This document shows, piece by piece, positions 1 to 8,820 of a stretch of 61,410 bases of DNA (positions within the stretch are counted from its first letter, which is position 1; the number at the start of each line of letters is the position of its first letter). The position numbers and the translations under genes were made by a program. The DNA is from Mycolicibacterium peregrinum (GTDB lineage: Bacteria > Actinomycetota > Actinomycetes > Mycobacteriales > Mycobacteriaceae), in assembly GCF_001665625.1 (NCBI RefSeq), contig NZ_LZSY01000121.1, forward strand, positions 1-61,410. Direction: 5' to 3'. The notes under the pieces are model-generated. The model searched no databases. It was not told where the DNA came from and was given only the letters and a program-made list of their open reading frames with translations.

Positions 1-162
1 CCGCCCATCACCAAGCGCGCGCGATTACGTGAGGCAACGAACCCGCCTACGCGCGCATCTTGACATGAGGCAACAGGCTGACACGCCGAGGGGTTATCCA
101 CAGCGCACGATTCATCCACAGGGTGAGTCATTTCGTTGCACGACATATTCCGTTGCACGACG

Positions 163-1461
163 TTATGAAGCCGCCCGCCCCGCGGTGGCCCGCGCAGCGA
201 CGCATGCGAAGGCGAATCCGCCGAGCGCCGACCAGCCCAGCGCACCGTCGAGCCCGTTCTTGGCCATCAGCGTCAACGCGGCGCCGGCCACGCACAGCAG
301 CACACCGGTCAGCACCGACCGCGCGCCCCGAATCTGAACTCGGCTGTCCCACCACGGCAACGGCCGATGCTCCAGCGGTGACAGCAGCCGGAAAGCGATC
401 GCCATGAGAACGGCGAAAACCACTGCGCGCAGGGCGAGGTGGGCCCAGAAGCCCGGAGCATGCGGGTTGAAAGCGTCGAGACCGACGGCGTGCAGGCTGA
501 ACGCGGCGATCGCGATCACCGGGATGTGCCACAGGTACAGCGTCATCGCTCCCCCGTTGCCCGTTGCCACCACGCGCCAGACCCGGGGCCTGGCCGCCCA
601 GCGCCGGATCGGGGCTGCGGCGGCAATGAACAGGCACGGCATCCAGATGCAGTGCAGCGCCAGCAGCAGAGTCGGGGGTGACACGTTGGACACCCGCTCG
701 GTTCCGGTGACCACCAGGGAAACGTCGTAAATGCCGGAGAGAGCGACGATTACCTGCACAACGAAGGCAACGACCGCGATTACCAGCGCCCGCAGCGCAC
801 AGATCAGGTGCCGCGCGTAGGCCACCCCGATCACGACGGGAATCAGCCAGACGATGATCAGGTTGGCGGTGCCGGCCTCTGGCGTACCGACTGCGAACCG
901 GATGGCATCCACCACCCCGGACGCGGCGAGCAGTCCGGTGACCACCCACGCCAGCGCCCGGCCGGTAGTCAAGCGCATCAGCGCTGGAACGAACGCGAGC
1001 GCCACCAGATAGACGCCCAGAAACCACAGCAGCGCCACACATTCGCGCCCGAGGGCTGATGCGGATGCGGCACCCATCGTCGCGCGCACCACCAGCAGGA
1101 CCACCGTCCACATCGCCAGGTACCAGAACACCGGGCGGCACAGCCGCTGGGCGCGGGCGAGCAGCCATTCACCCCAGGGCCGTCCGTCGCGCCAGCTGTA
1201 GGCACCTGCGGCCCCACCAGCCATGAAGAACAACGGCATCACCTGCAGCACCCAGGTGACCGGGGCCAGCGCGGGCAAGGCGCCGAGGATGTTGCCGACC
1301 CGCACACCGCTTGAGTCGATGGTCGCCAGCAGCAGTGCGCAGTGCCCGAACATCACCACGAGCAGGGCGCCCAGGCGTGCCACATCGACGGCACGGTCGC
1401 GTTCTGGTTTGGTGTCGTGGCTCGCGGCGTCTACCGACGGCACCACATCAGGACTTGCCAT
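163..1461 (-). CDS. Acyltransferase family 3 membrane protein
   Basis: The product is 432 residues of mostly hydrophobic sequence with about ten predicted membrane segments. The N-terminus carries the RDRAVDVAR motif followed by a segment with FGHCALL, typical of the acyltransferase-3 (OafA/YrhL) family, in which an N-terminal Arg/His pair serves acyl transfer to sugars or envelope glycans. A conserved TLYLWHIPV segment near residue 310 also fits the family. The start is ATG at 1461. The next gene upstream on the same strand ends 4 bases away, so the two are probably co-transcribed. The substrate cannot be inferred. Confidence 0.75.
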   Translation of the reverse strand: MASPDVVPSVDAASHDTKPERDRAVDVARLGALLVVMFGHCALLLATIDSSGVRVGNILGALPALAPVTWVLQVMPLFFMAGGAAGAYSWRDGRPWGEWLLARAQRLCRPVFWYLAMWTVVLLVVRATMGAASASALGRECVALLWFLGVYLVALAFVPALMRLTTGRALAWVVTGLLAASGVVDAIRFAVGTPEAGTANLIIVWLIPVVIGVAYARHLICALRALVIAVVAFVVQVIVALSGIYDVSLVVTGTERVSNVSPPTLLLALHCIWMPCLFIAAAAPIRRWAARPRVWRVVATGNGGAMTLYLWHIPVIAIAAFSLHAVGLDAFNPHAPGFWAHLALRAVVFAVLMAIAFRLLSPLEHRPLPWWDSRVQIRGARSVLTGVLLCVAGAALTLMAKNGLDGALGWSALGGFAFACVAARATAGRAAS

Positions 1462-1465
1462 GGGT

Positions 1466-2710
1466 TCAGTCTGCCGGGCACGGGGCCGGTGAGCGATGCG
1501 TAGTCCTACCTTGTTTTCCAGGCCGCCGCCTTCGTGGCCACAGCATCAGGCCCGCCGCGAGCAACAACGCCGGGGGCACCGCCGACGCCGCAAACCATGC
1601 CGACCGCCCCGAGCCCGCATTCAGTGCCACCTCATTCGCGGGTACCGTGCGCGCCCACGCGATGAACGCATCAGCCACGGGGAGAACTCCAAACAGATAC
1701 CGCGTGGTGCGAATACCCACCGGTACCCCGAGCAGCTCGACCTGCCGAGTCAGCCGGCCGGCCAGATCGCGATCGCCGTTGGCTCGCGCCGCCGCCAACC
1801 CGACCGCCGAGGCACTCAGGCTCACCCCGAAGATCAATGGGCCACTGTCGACGTCCGCGTCGCCGCCGGTGCCGGACGGGTACTCCAGAATTCCGGCCAG
1901 ACCAGCCTTGCTGGTGACGAACCTGTCTGAAAAGCGCTGCCACTGATCGTCTTTGATTCCGACCACGTCATCGACCGAAGGCCAGAAGGTCTGGACGATG
2001 GCTTGTGAAGACCCCCGTGGTCCGGTGAGCGCGTGAGCGCGGGCATCGACCTGGTGCGGCAGCAGGCCCGTGTCCGGATCGGCCGCGGCCAACGCCCGCT
2101 CGCGCCAGTCGGCCAGATCCTGGCGCCATGGCAGATCGAGTAGCGAGATCGCCTGTCCGAGGGCTCCCGCTGCCACGACCGAATCACACGGCCAGAATTG
2201 CCCTGGATAACTGGCCGGGAATGGCGAATCCGGTTGTGCCAAAGCCGAATGCACGACGTCGGCCCGATCCCGCACTGCTGCACGGTCGGAGTCAGAGTCC
2301 GATGCCCGTGCGATGGCGACAGCCAGCGCCAGTGACCAGCCCGCTGCGAAAATCCCGTGCTCCGGGGCCATTCCGCGGCCGAAAACCGCCACAGATTCCG
2401 GGGTTTCGACGGCGGCGAGCCGAGTCCTGGCCCGGGCCAGATAACCGGCGGATCGCGGGTCTGCGCCGAGCTGCGCGGCGACCTGAGCCTCGGCCAGACC
2501 GGTCAGCACCCTGGTGAAGTACTCGCCCTCCGGGAACAGGGCCTGCATTTCGGTGTCACGACCTGATCCCAGGGCTGAGTCAAGGAATCCGAGTTGACGT
2601 TCTGCCCGGTCAGGCAGGGGTCCGAACCCGATGTAGAGCACATGAACCAGGGAGACCAGTCCGAGCACCACCACCAACGTCGCGGCCGCCATCCGCGCCC
2701 GTGTGAGCAT
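1466..2710 (-). CDS. Unknown membrane-anchored protein with large outer domain
   Basis: The protein has 414 residues from ATG 2710; an upstream in-frame start at 2803 would add 31 unlikely residues. A hydrophobic segment near residues 6-27 is followed by a roughly 340-residue soluble part rich in Ala, Asp and Trp, then a second hydrophobic segment just before a basic tail (PRRRRPGK). This pattern suggests an extracytoplasmic domain held by two membrane anchors. I do not recognise the family with certainty. The alpha-helical repeat-like middle could be an alpha/alpha-toroid fold, but this is a guess. It precedes the acyltransferase gene by 4 bases, so a joint role in the cell envelope is plausible. 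Confidence 0.6.
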   Translation of the reverse strand: MLTRARMAAATLVVVLGLVSLVHVLYIGFGPLPDRAERQLGFLDSALGSGRDTEMQALFPEGEYFTRVLTGLAEAQVAAQLGADPRSAGYLARARTRLAAVETPESVAVFGRGMAPEHGIFAAGWSLALAVAIARASDSDSDRAAVRDRADVVHSALAQPDSPFPASYPGQFWPCDSVVAAGALGQAISLLDLPWRQDLADWRERALAAADPDTGLLPHQVDARAHALTGPRGSSQAIVQTFWPSVDDVVGIKDDQWQRFSDRFVTSKAGLAGILEYPSGTGGDADVDSGPLIFGVSLSASAVGLAAARANGDRDLAGRLTRQVELLGVPVGIRTTRYLFGVLPVADAFIAWARTVPANEVALNAGSGRSAWFAASAVPPALLLAAGLMLWPRRRRPGKQGRTTHRSPAPCPAD

Positions 2711-2922
2711 CTTGGCAGTGTAGGAGGCCGGATCATCGTCGGCGGATGATGCAGCCCCTCGCGGCCGCCGATGCGGCTCTGCGCAGCTACGTCGACAACA
2801 CATTTCCCGACCCCGCCCGGTACCCCTACCCGACCGAGGGCGTGGGCTGACAGCTAACGAACAATAGGCGCACGGATCGCGAAGAACGCCCGCCGCGGCG
2901 CTGACAGCAGTAGATTGCTGCC

Positions 2923-3561
2923 GTGGGGAAACGACTGTTGGCCGGCGGCCGGGGACGCTTGCTGGCGCTTGCCGCCTCCGTCACCCTCGCTGCGGGCATG
3001 GTGTATGTGCAGAACACCGCGCCGAAGTGTTGTGCAGAAGTCCCGGCCGCGGCACCGCCCACCAGCCAGCAACCGGCACCAGTGGCCGCGCAGGCCGAGT
3101 TGGTGGCGGCCAGTGCGCCCGTCGTCGCCCGCGATTTCCAGTTCTCCCTGCCGAAAGGCCCGGCCCCGGAGGGTGGGCTCCAGGTCAAGACGATCTGGGT
3201 GGCCCGCGCCATCGCCGTGATGTTCCCCGAGATCACCACCATCGGTGGGTATCGCCAAGATGCGTTGAAGTGGCACCCCAACGGTCTCGCGATCGACGTG
3301 ATGATCCCGAACTATCACTCCAAAGAGGGCATCGCCCTCGGCAATCAGATCGCCGGTTTCGCATTAGCCAATGCCAAGCGCTGGGGTGTGCTGCACGTGA
3401 TCTGGCGCCAGGGCCTCTATCCGGGGATCGGCGCGCCCCATTGGACCGCCGACTACGGCAACGAGACCCTCAACCACTTCGACCACGTCCACATCGCCAC
3501 CGACGGCGGTGGATATCCCACCGGGCACGAGTCTTACTTCATAGGCTCGATGAGCCGCTAG
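2923..3561 (+). CDS. Secreted M15-like zinc hydrolase domain protein (paralogue A)
   Basis: The product has 212 residues from GTG 2923. It has a basic N-terminus, a hydrophobic export segment (residues 11-27) and a Pro/Ala-rich linker. The mature domain (about residue 68 onward) contains KWHPNGLAIDVMIP and NHFDHVHIA. The spacing of His, Asp and the HxH motif matches the metal site of M15/D,D-peptidase-like folds as seen in ARB_07466-type actinobacterial domains. A close paralogue lies at 11942-12562. The stop overlaps the convergent oxygenase gene by 4 bases. A role in cell-wall peptide or glycan processing is inferred; catalytic activity is not proven by these motifs. Confidence 0.65.
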   Translation: MGKRLLAGGRGRLLALAASVTLAAGMVYVQNTAPKCCAEVPAAAPPTSQQPAPVAAQAELVAASAPVVARDFQFSLPKGPAPEGGLQVKTIWVARAIAVMFPEITTIGGYRQDALKWHPNGLAIDVMIPNYHSKEGIALGNQIAGFALANAKRWGVLHVIWRQGLYPGIGAPHWTADYGNETLNHFDHVHIATDGGGYPTGHESYFIGSMSR

Positions 3562-4772
3562 GCTGCGCTACTCACGTGAACTGCCGACTCACCGATGTTG
3601 GCTGCGCCGTTGCCGATGATCGTGCGTAGCAGGGCTTGTTGCTCGCGTTGTCCCCTGGAGACCGCGCGTTCCATGCCGCCCGGCGACGCCATCGCCGAGG
3701 CGCTGCGGATCAGGTTGACCGGAAGCCTCAACAACGGATACCACGGCGGCATGTAAGTCGGAAGGCCCAACATGCGCATGGCGCTCGGGCCGAGGAACGC
3801 GCTGGTGATCGACAGATGCTGGGCCCACGCCAGGCGGCGGCGCAGGCTCCGGACCCCGCTGTAGTGCCATGACAGGGGGTCCTGCGCCATCGGAACCGAC
3901 AGCTGCTGCGTGGTCTCGTCAGGAACTGCCAGTGCGGTCGAGGTGTGATAGAGCACGCGGATGCTGTCCCGGAAGCTGCGGGGCAGCCATTCGTCCTCGA
4001 CGCCGATCAACCAGCCGACGTAGCGGGTCAGGTGGGCGATGGCGTCGAGTTCGCCTGGTGCAGGGACGATTCCCATCGCGAGTGAAGCCACCGGAGGCGC
4101 GACGAGTGCGCCGACCAACGTCGCGGCCATATCGGTCTGGTTGACCGGTAAGCCCCACTCTTCGGCGCGCCAGTCCGGCATCGCCGCCACGTGTCGCCGC
4201 ACGAAAGCGTGGATCAACCGGACGTGCAAGGTGGACCGGTAACCGACGCCCAACGGCTCGAGACCTCCGTCGGAGATGACGTCCATCGCCCACTGCATCG
4301 TTTCGGCGAACCGCTTGTTCGAACCCTTTTCCAGGGCGCCCGTACGGAGCAGCGTCTTGTTGAATCCGGAGAACTGGTAACCGCCGAGCAGTGAGACATC
4401 CCGCGCGATCGACATGCCGTCCGAGCCACCGCGCAGCAGGGCGCGACGGCCCTTGCGCAGCTTGTCCGGGTCCACCCATTCCGGGATGGTCTCCACGCGG
4501 AGGAAGAACTCGCGCAACGGTTCCGGAGCGTCCGGAACATTGCCGACGCCTTCGGCGAGCGCCTTTTCGAACAGGGGACGCATCTGCGCCATTCCCGCCG
4601 ACGACATCCATTCGACGAGACGGTCCATCGGCTCGTCGCCGACGGTCAGCCGCTCGCCGAGCCTGCGCCACTGCTGCGCGTCGGGGTTACGGATGCCCAG
4701 CATCATCGCGAACGATCGCATGGCGCCGGGAACGGCACGGGGCCGGTCGGGATGACGAGCCGGGACGTTCAT
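3558..4772 (-). CDS. MpaB/Lcp-like oxygenase (DUF2236 family)
   Basis: The protein has 404 residues. It resembles the oxygenase MpaB / latex-clearing-protein family (DUF2236), heme enzymes that cleave or oxidise hydrophobic substrates. The segment RSTLHVRLIHAFVRRH near residues 180-195 carries the conserved Arg/His pair expected near the heme, followed by the usual WGLPVNQTDMAATL motif. The gene is divergent from a TetR regulator, with an 18-bp perfect palindrome between them, so it is probably under that regulator's control. The substrate is unknown; mycobacterial members are often considered oxygenases of lipids or terpenoids. Confidence 0.75.
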   Translation of the reverse strand: MNVPARHPDRPRAVPGAMRSFAMMLGIRNPDAQQWRRLGERLTVGDEPMDRLVEWMSSAGMAQMRPLFEKALAEGVGNVPDAPEPLREFFLRVETIPEWVDPDKLRKGRRALLRGGSDGMSIARDVSLLGGYQFSGFNKTLLRTGALEKGSNKRFAETMQWAMDVISDGGLEPLGVGYRSTLHVRLIHAFVRRHVAAMPDWRAEEWGLPVNQTDMAATLVGALVAPPVASLAMGIVPAPGELDAIAHLTRYVGWLIGVEDEWLPRSFRDSIRVLYHTSTALAVPDETTQQLSVPMAQDPLSWHYSGVRSLRRRLAWAQHLSITSAFLGPSAMRMLGLPTYMPPWYPLLRLPVNLIRSASAMASPGGMERAVSRGQREQQALLRTIIGNGAANIGESAVHVSSAA

Positions 4773-4803
4773 CGGCGACCTCCTGGTACAGACCCCACGC
4801 GAG

Positions 4804-4821
4804 TGACTACGTACGTAGTCA
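4804..4821. promoter_or_regulatory. 18-bp palindromic operator between oxygenase and tetR
   Basis: TGACTACGTACGTAGTCA is a perfect 18-base palindrome in the 70-80 bp gap between two divergent starts. Length, symmetry and position are those of a TetR-family operator. It would control both the regulator and the oxygenase gene. Confidence 0.75.
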
Positions 4822-4850
4822 GAATCTAGGCCCCAGGTAGGGTGATGTCA

Positions 4851-5489
4851 ATGAAGCGCGTACAGGTGGTGCGCGGCTACGGCGGCGTCAGTGCGGCCGA
4901 CCGCCGCACAGAACGGCGAGGCAAGCTGCTCGCCGCCGGACGGCAGATCTGGGGCGAATCGGGGATCACCGAGGTGACCGTACGTGCGGTCTGCAGTGCT
5001 GCCGGGTTGACTTCACGCTACTTCTACGAGCAGTTCGAAACCCGAGACGCGTTGCTGTACGCCATTTCCGACGATGTGCGGGATCAGCTGCTGACTGCGC
5101 TGGTGAACGCCGGTGTAGGCGACCCTGGCACGCTGACCGACAAACTGCGCTCGGCCCTCACCGCGTTCCTGAACATCATCGAGGCCGATCCGCACATCCA
5201 CCGCATCGCCACCGGCGATGTCAGCAGCGTCGCCGGGCTGACAGAGCATCGCACGCACATCCTGGAGATGATCACCGGCCTGATCGTCCAACTCACCCCG
5301 GATGTACTGACCACGGCCGCTCCGGATCCGGCCGCGCTACGCCGTGGGGCACAGTTCATGGTCGGCGGCGTGAACCAGATCATCGAAGCCTGGCTGGAGA
5401 ATCCCACCGAAACGCCGGAGAAACTCGCGGCCGAATGTGCCGACCTCTGCGTTGCCGTGGTGCACGGGGTCACGCGGTCGGACGACTGA
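4851..5489 (+). CDS. TetR-family transcriptional regulator
   Basis: This is a TetR/AcrR-type repressor of about 212 residues. The N-terminal helix-turn-helix is seen in the segment running from VTVRAVCSAAGLTSRYFYEQF to the following DALLYA helix. The C-terminal ligand-binding domain is unspecific. ATG 4851 is preferred because an AGGG Shine-Dalgarno-like stretch lies about 8 bases upstream; GTG 4842 and ATG 4845 are alternatives. It is divergent from the MpaB-like oxygenase and next to the 18-bp palindrome. The inducer is unknown. Confidence 0.85.
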   Translation: MKRVQVVRGYGGVSAADRRTERRGKLLAAGRQIWGESGITEVTVRAVCSAAGLTSRYFYEQFETRDALLYAISDDVRDQLLTALVNAGVGDPGTLTDKLRSALTAFLNIIEADPHIHRIATGDVSSVAGLTEHRTHILEMITGLIVQLTPDVLTTAAPDPAALRRGAQFMVGGVNQIIEAWLENPTETPEKLAAECADLCVAVVHGVTRSDD

Positions 5490-5490
5490 C

Positions 5491-5811
5491 TCAGGCGCCC
5501 GGCGGCACCGCGACATCCGGGCAGAAGTTGTGCAGTGCCGCGGATACCACGAGCCTGGCCTTGTCGAACGGATAGGCCGACCGGGCCTCGGCGATCTGCA
5601 TCGCCAGATCATCGGGACGCATCGACGGATCTTCGTGTGCCGTCAGGCATGCCTGCTGTCCGAGCTGGAGCAGGACGTCACGGTTGGCATCGGAGACCGG
5701 CAGCCCGACGGCGGAGACCTCGGCGAGAAAGCTCTGATCATCGGCGACTGCTACCGGAGCCGAGACGAGGGCGACAGCAACTGCCACCACGGCGATCATC
5801 AGCGTCTTCAT
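5491..5811 (-). CDS. DUF732 small secreted protein
   Basis: The product has 106 residues from ATG 5811. The signal peptide (MKTLMIAVVAVAVALVSAPVAVA, cut after ADA-like residues) is clear. The mature part of about 80 residues has two Cys and the pattern FLAEVSAVGLPVSD...LQLGQQAC typical of DUF732, a family of small exported mycobacterial proteins of unknown function. It is convergent with the TetR gene, with one base between stops, and lies downstream of the pknG-like gene. Confidence 0.8.
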   Translation of the reverse strand: MKTLMIAVVAVAVALVSAPVAVADDQSFLAEVSAVGLPVSDANRDVLLQLGQQACLTAHEDPSMRPDDLAMQIAEARSAYPFDKARLVVSAALHNFCPDVAVPPGA

Positions 5812-5876
5812 GCCCGTCACTGTGGCAGATCCGGTTCGGGATTCAGGGGACGCGCGCCGCCAACAGTGCCGTGCTC

Positions 5877-7877
5877 TCACATCCAGCTCGGCGGCCGGAT
5901 CGAATTCGCCACGTGCACAAGGCGGTAGCGGTGACGGCGCCGCGGTGAGTGCCGTGCGAGTTCCCTCAGCACCTCCTCGACACCGACGCGTAGACCGTGG
6001 TTGTCGAAGGGGTGGTCGAGAAGCGGTTCGTCGGAGGCTTTCACACCGCCGGAGCGGAGCCAGTCGAGGGCGATACCGAGGACGAACGCGCGGATCTGCA
6101 GCACGCGCGCCTCGGTCTCGGGCAGTCCGGCCACCCGCCGCGCAGCATCGCGCAGGTCCGCCTCGGTGATCTCCGCGCCTGGGCGCCCGTCGAGCCGCAG
6201 GACCACCGACGTCAGTTGGGCTTCACCGTAATGCCGTGAGGTCACCGGCACCTGGTCGAGCACTTCGATTGCGCCGGCGCGGTCACCGTGGCCGGCGAGC
6301 ACCCGGGCCAGGCCGAACGCCGCACTCACCATCGCATGGTCGGTACGCCACAAGGTTCGGTAGGCCCGTTCGGCCAACTGCCACAAGCGTTTCGCATCCC
6401 GTACGTCGTCTGTGTCGAGCAGCAGTTCGGCCGTCGCGGCGGCTGCCAACTTGGGTGCTGCTTCGCCGGGAAGCAGTGCGACGACCCGCTCGAAACATGC
6501 CAGGGCTGCCTCCAGATCACCGGTCTGCAGGCCGTCGATCCCGTCGTCCCATTCGACTCGCCAGTCCTCGTCGGGCTCCTCGACCGGCATGGGTTCCGGC
6601 AGGGCGGCTGCGACGGCACGAGCGTCCAGCGCAGCGGTGCGCTGCCGGCCGTCGACGAACACGTCGGTGCCCTGCAACGCCAGATCGGCGCCGAAGGTGG
6701 AACGTGGCGGGCTGAACAGCGTCGACGTCCGGGGACACGGCGCCCCTGTCTGCTCGGCGAGGATTTCGTGCAGCACTCCCCGGCACTGGTCGGCCATCTC
6801 GTCCACTGACGAGAACCTTTGCATTGGACGGGGGTTGGTGGCACGGACGAGGAGCCGGTAGAACGACTCGTACCTTTCGAACAGCGGCACCTCGTCACGG
6901 CTGGGCAATGTCTCGGCGTAGCGGTCGTTGGACAGGTCGACGGTCAGCTTGGCCAGCGTTCGGCCGACCGTGTAGACGTCGGTGGCGACAGTGGGTCCGG
7001 TCCGGACGATCTCAGGTGCCTGGAATCCTTTGGTGCCGTACATGTATCCGAATTCCTCGATGCCCGACACGGCACCCATGTCGATCAGCTCGACATTGTC
7101 CTCGGTGAGCATGATGTTGTCCGGCTTGAGGTCGTTGTAGACCAGGCCGAGGGAGTGCAGGTACGCCAGTGACGGCATGACGTCGAGCAGATAGGCGAGC
7201 GCCTCCTCCACCGGCATCATCTGTCTGGCTTCTCCGCCCGACGCGGGCTGCTTCTTCGCAAGGATGGCTTCCAAAGTCGTTCCGCCGATGTACTCCATCA
7301 CGATGTAACCGACGGGACGACCATCGAATCCCGGGTGCTCGACGAAGTTGTAGATCTTGACGATGCCGGGGTGATTGACCATCGCGAGGAATTGCCGTTC
7401 GGCGACAGCGATCTCCTGCGCCTGCTGCCCGCTGGGTTGAAGCAATCCCTTCAGCACCACCCACCGGTCGCTGACATTGCGGTCGATCGCCAGATAGATC
7501 CAGCCGACACCGCCGTGCGCGATGCAGCCCTGGACGTCGTACTGACCTGCCACCAACTCCCCGGCCTCCAGCTGCGGCGAGAACGAGAACACCGCGCCGC
7601 AATCCGGACACACCCCGTCGCAGGGGCCGGGGTGTCCGGCACTCCCCCGTCCCACCGGACGCCCACAGCCCGGGCACTCCCGTTTCGCCTCGGCAACAAC
7701 CGGATTGGTGAGGATGGCACTGGCGGGTTCGATATCCTCCCGAATCGGGACCTCGACCAGGCCGTCGCCGACCCGCCGCCGGCCGGTACGCAGCCGCGGA
7801 CGGGTTGTCGTCCCCTCGGCCTTGACCGGTGTCGATTCGGTCACCAGGACGGCTCGTGTGCCCGCTTCCCCTGCCAT
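5877..7877 (-). CDS. pknG: PknG-type serine/threonine kinase, shortened form
   Basis: A soluble kinase of 666 residues with PknG architecture. It has a rubredoxin-like metal site (CPGCGRPV and CPDCGAVF, about residues 68-95), a kinase domain (GCIAHGGVGWIYLA glycine loop, VVLKG lysine, YNDLKPDNIM catalytic loop, LIDMGAVS in place of DFG, residues about 110-370) and C-terminal TPR helices. In mycobacteria PknG phosphorylates GarA and controls glutamate metabolism. The M. tuberculosis protein has 750 residues. Here the N-terminal tail is short, and about 70-85 residues of the first TPR helices appear missing (the linker goes from PMPVEEPDEDW straight to the later repeats). It may be a second, divergent PknG. 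It is the last gene of the glnX-glnH-pknG operon. Confidence 0.88.
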   Translation of the reverse strand: MAGEAGTRAVLVTESTPVKAEGTTTRPRLRTGRRRVGDGLVEVPIREDIEPASAILTNPVVAEAKRECPGCGRPVGRGSAGHPGPCDGVCPDCGAVFSFSPQLEAGELVAGQYDVQGCIAHGGVGWIYLAIDRNVSDRWVVLKGLLQPSGQQAQEIAVAERQFLAMVNHPGIVKIYNFVEHPGFDGRPVGYIVMEYIGGTTLEAILAKKQPASGGEARQMMPVEEALAYLLDVMPSLAYLHSLGLVYNDLKPDNIMLTEDNVELIDMGAVSGIEEFGYMYGTKGFQAPEIVRTGPTVATDVYTVGRTLAKLTVDLSNDRYAETLPSRDEVPLFERYESFYRLLVRATNPRPMQRFSSVDEMADQCRGVLHEILAEQTGAPCPRTSTLFSPPRSTFGADLALQGTDVFVDGRQRTAALDARAVAAALPEPMPVEEPDEDWRVEWDDGIDGLQTGDLEAALACFERVVALLPGEAAPKLAAAATAELLLDTDDVRDAKRLWQLAERAYRTLWRTDHAMVSAAFGLARVLAGHGDRAGAIEVLDQVPVTSRHYGEAQLTSVVLRLDGRPGAEITEADLRDAARRVAGLPETEARVLQIRAFVLGIALDWLRSGGVKASDEPLLDHPFDNHGLRVGVEEVLRELARHSPRRRHRYRLVHVANSIRPPSWM

Positions 7878-7878
7878 G

Positions 7879-8820
7879 TCAGTCCCGGTACCTCGGCTCC
7901 GGCGGACGCGGCGCAGCGCCCAGAACGTTGAGCCACCTGCGATACAGCGACAGCCAGGTCCCGTCCCGCCTTATACGTTCCAGGGTCCCGTTGACCGCGC
8001 GGACCAGATCCTCGCGGGACTTGTTCATCCCGATGCCGTAGGGCTCGCCCTCGAGGCTTGGGCCGACCAGGTGCAGGTTGGGATCCTGGACCGCCATGCC
8101 GGCCAGTATCGAGTCGTCGGTACTGACCGCGTCGGTCTGCCCCTGCTGCAGCGCCACCAAGCAGTCGTCCCAATTCTGAACCGCGAGCAGGGTCGCTTCG
8201 GGCGCCACCCGGGCGACCGTGGCCAGCGAGGTGGTGTCCACCTGTGAACAAACGCGTTTCCCGGCCAGATCTCCCGGCCCCTCGACCGGCGAATCCTTCG
8301 GCACCAGCAACCGCTGCTGCGCATCGAGATACACCGTCGAGAAGGCGATCTGCTCCGCGCGAGCACACGTGATCGTCATCGCCTTCACGACGATGTCGAC
8401 GGCCCCGTCTTGCACCGCACTGATGCGCTCGGGTGAGGTCAGCAGGCGGAACTCCACCTTGCCTGGATCACCGAGCAGATCGCGGGCCACCTCACGTGCG
8501 ATGTCGACGTCGAAGCCCTGCAGCTCACCCGAAACCGGATCGCGAAAACTCATCAGGTTGGTGCTCTGGTCGATGCCGACCACCAGTCGGCCCCGCTGCC
8601 GGATCGCCTGAACGGCGGGGCCGGACACCGTCGACGGACGCAAACTCGCTGTGGCATCGCAACTCTCGACCGGCACGCCTGACACCCGTGACGCAACGGC
8701 GGCGCCGCTGGGCAGCGGTACCGTGGTGAGCGAGGCGGACACCTGGACAAGTGGCTGCGCCGTGGCGCATCCGGCCATCACGGTCGCGGCGAGCAGGACA
8801 ATTCCGGCGACGGCGCGCAT
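7879..8820 (-). CDS. glnH: GlnH-like amino-acid-binding lipoprotein
   Basis: The product has 313 residues with a lipoprotein signal (hydrophobic stretch, lipobox VMAGC, Cys 18). The mature part is a periplasmic binding-protein type II fold: RLVVGIDQSTNLMSF, FDVDIAREVARDLLG and AVSTDDSIL are typical of polar amino-acid binding proteins. In mycobacteria GlnH senses Asp/Glu outside the membrane and signals through GlnX to PknG. The order glnX-glnH-pknG is as in M. tuberculosis Rv0412c-Rv0410c. The start ATG overlaps the glnX stop (TGATG). Confidence 0.9.
   Translation of the reverse strand: MRAVAGIVLLAATVMAGCATAQPLVQVSASLTTVPLPSGAAVASRVSGVPVESCDATASLRPSTVSGPAVQAIRQRGRLVVGIDQSTNLMSFRDPVSGELQGFDVDIAREVARDLLGDPGKVEFRLLTSPERISAVQDGAVDIVVKAMTITCARAEQIAFSTVYLDAQQRLLVPKDSPVEGPGDLAGKRVCSQVDTTSLATVARVAPEATLLAVQNWDDCLVALQQGQTDAVSTDDSILAGMAVQDPNLHLVGPSLEGEPYGIGMNKSREDLVRAVNGTLERIRRDGTWLSLYRRWLNVLGAAPRPPEPRYRD

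Noticed and set aside
95..103. TTATCCACA, a perfect E. coli-type DnaA box
   Set aside because: Only one copy plus a degenerate one at 115; no dnaA/dnaN genes or AT-rich region, so not an origin.
134..161. Direct repeat CGTTGCACGAC, two copies 17 bases apart
   Set aside because: Only two copies downstream of the acyltransferase stop; too little to call an element or CRISPR.
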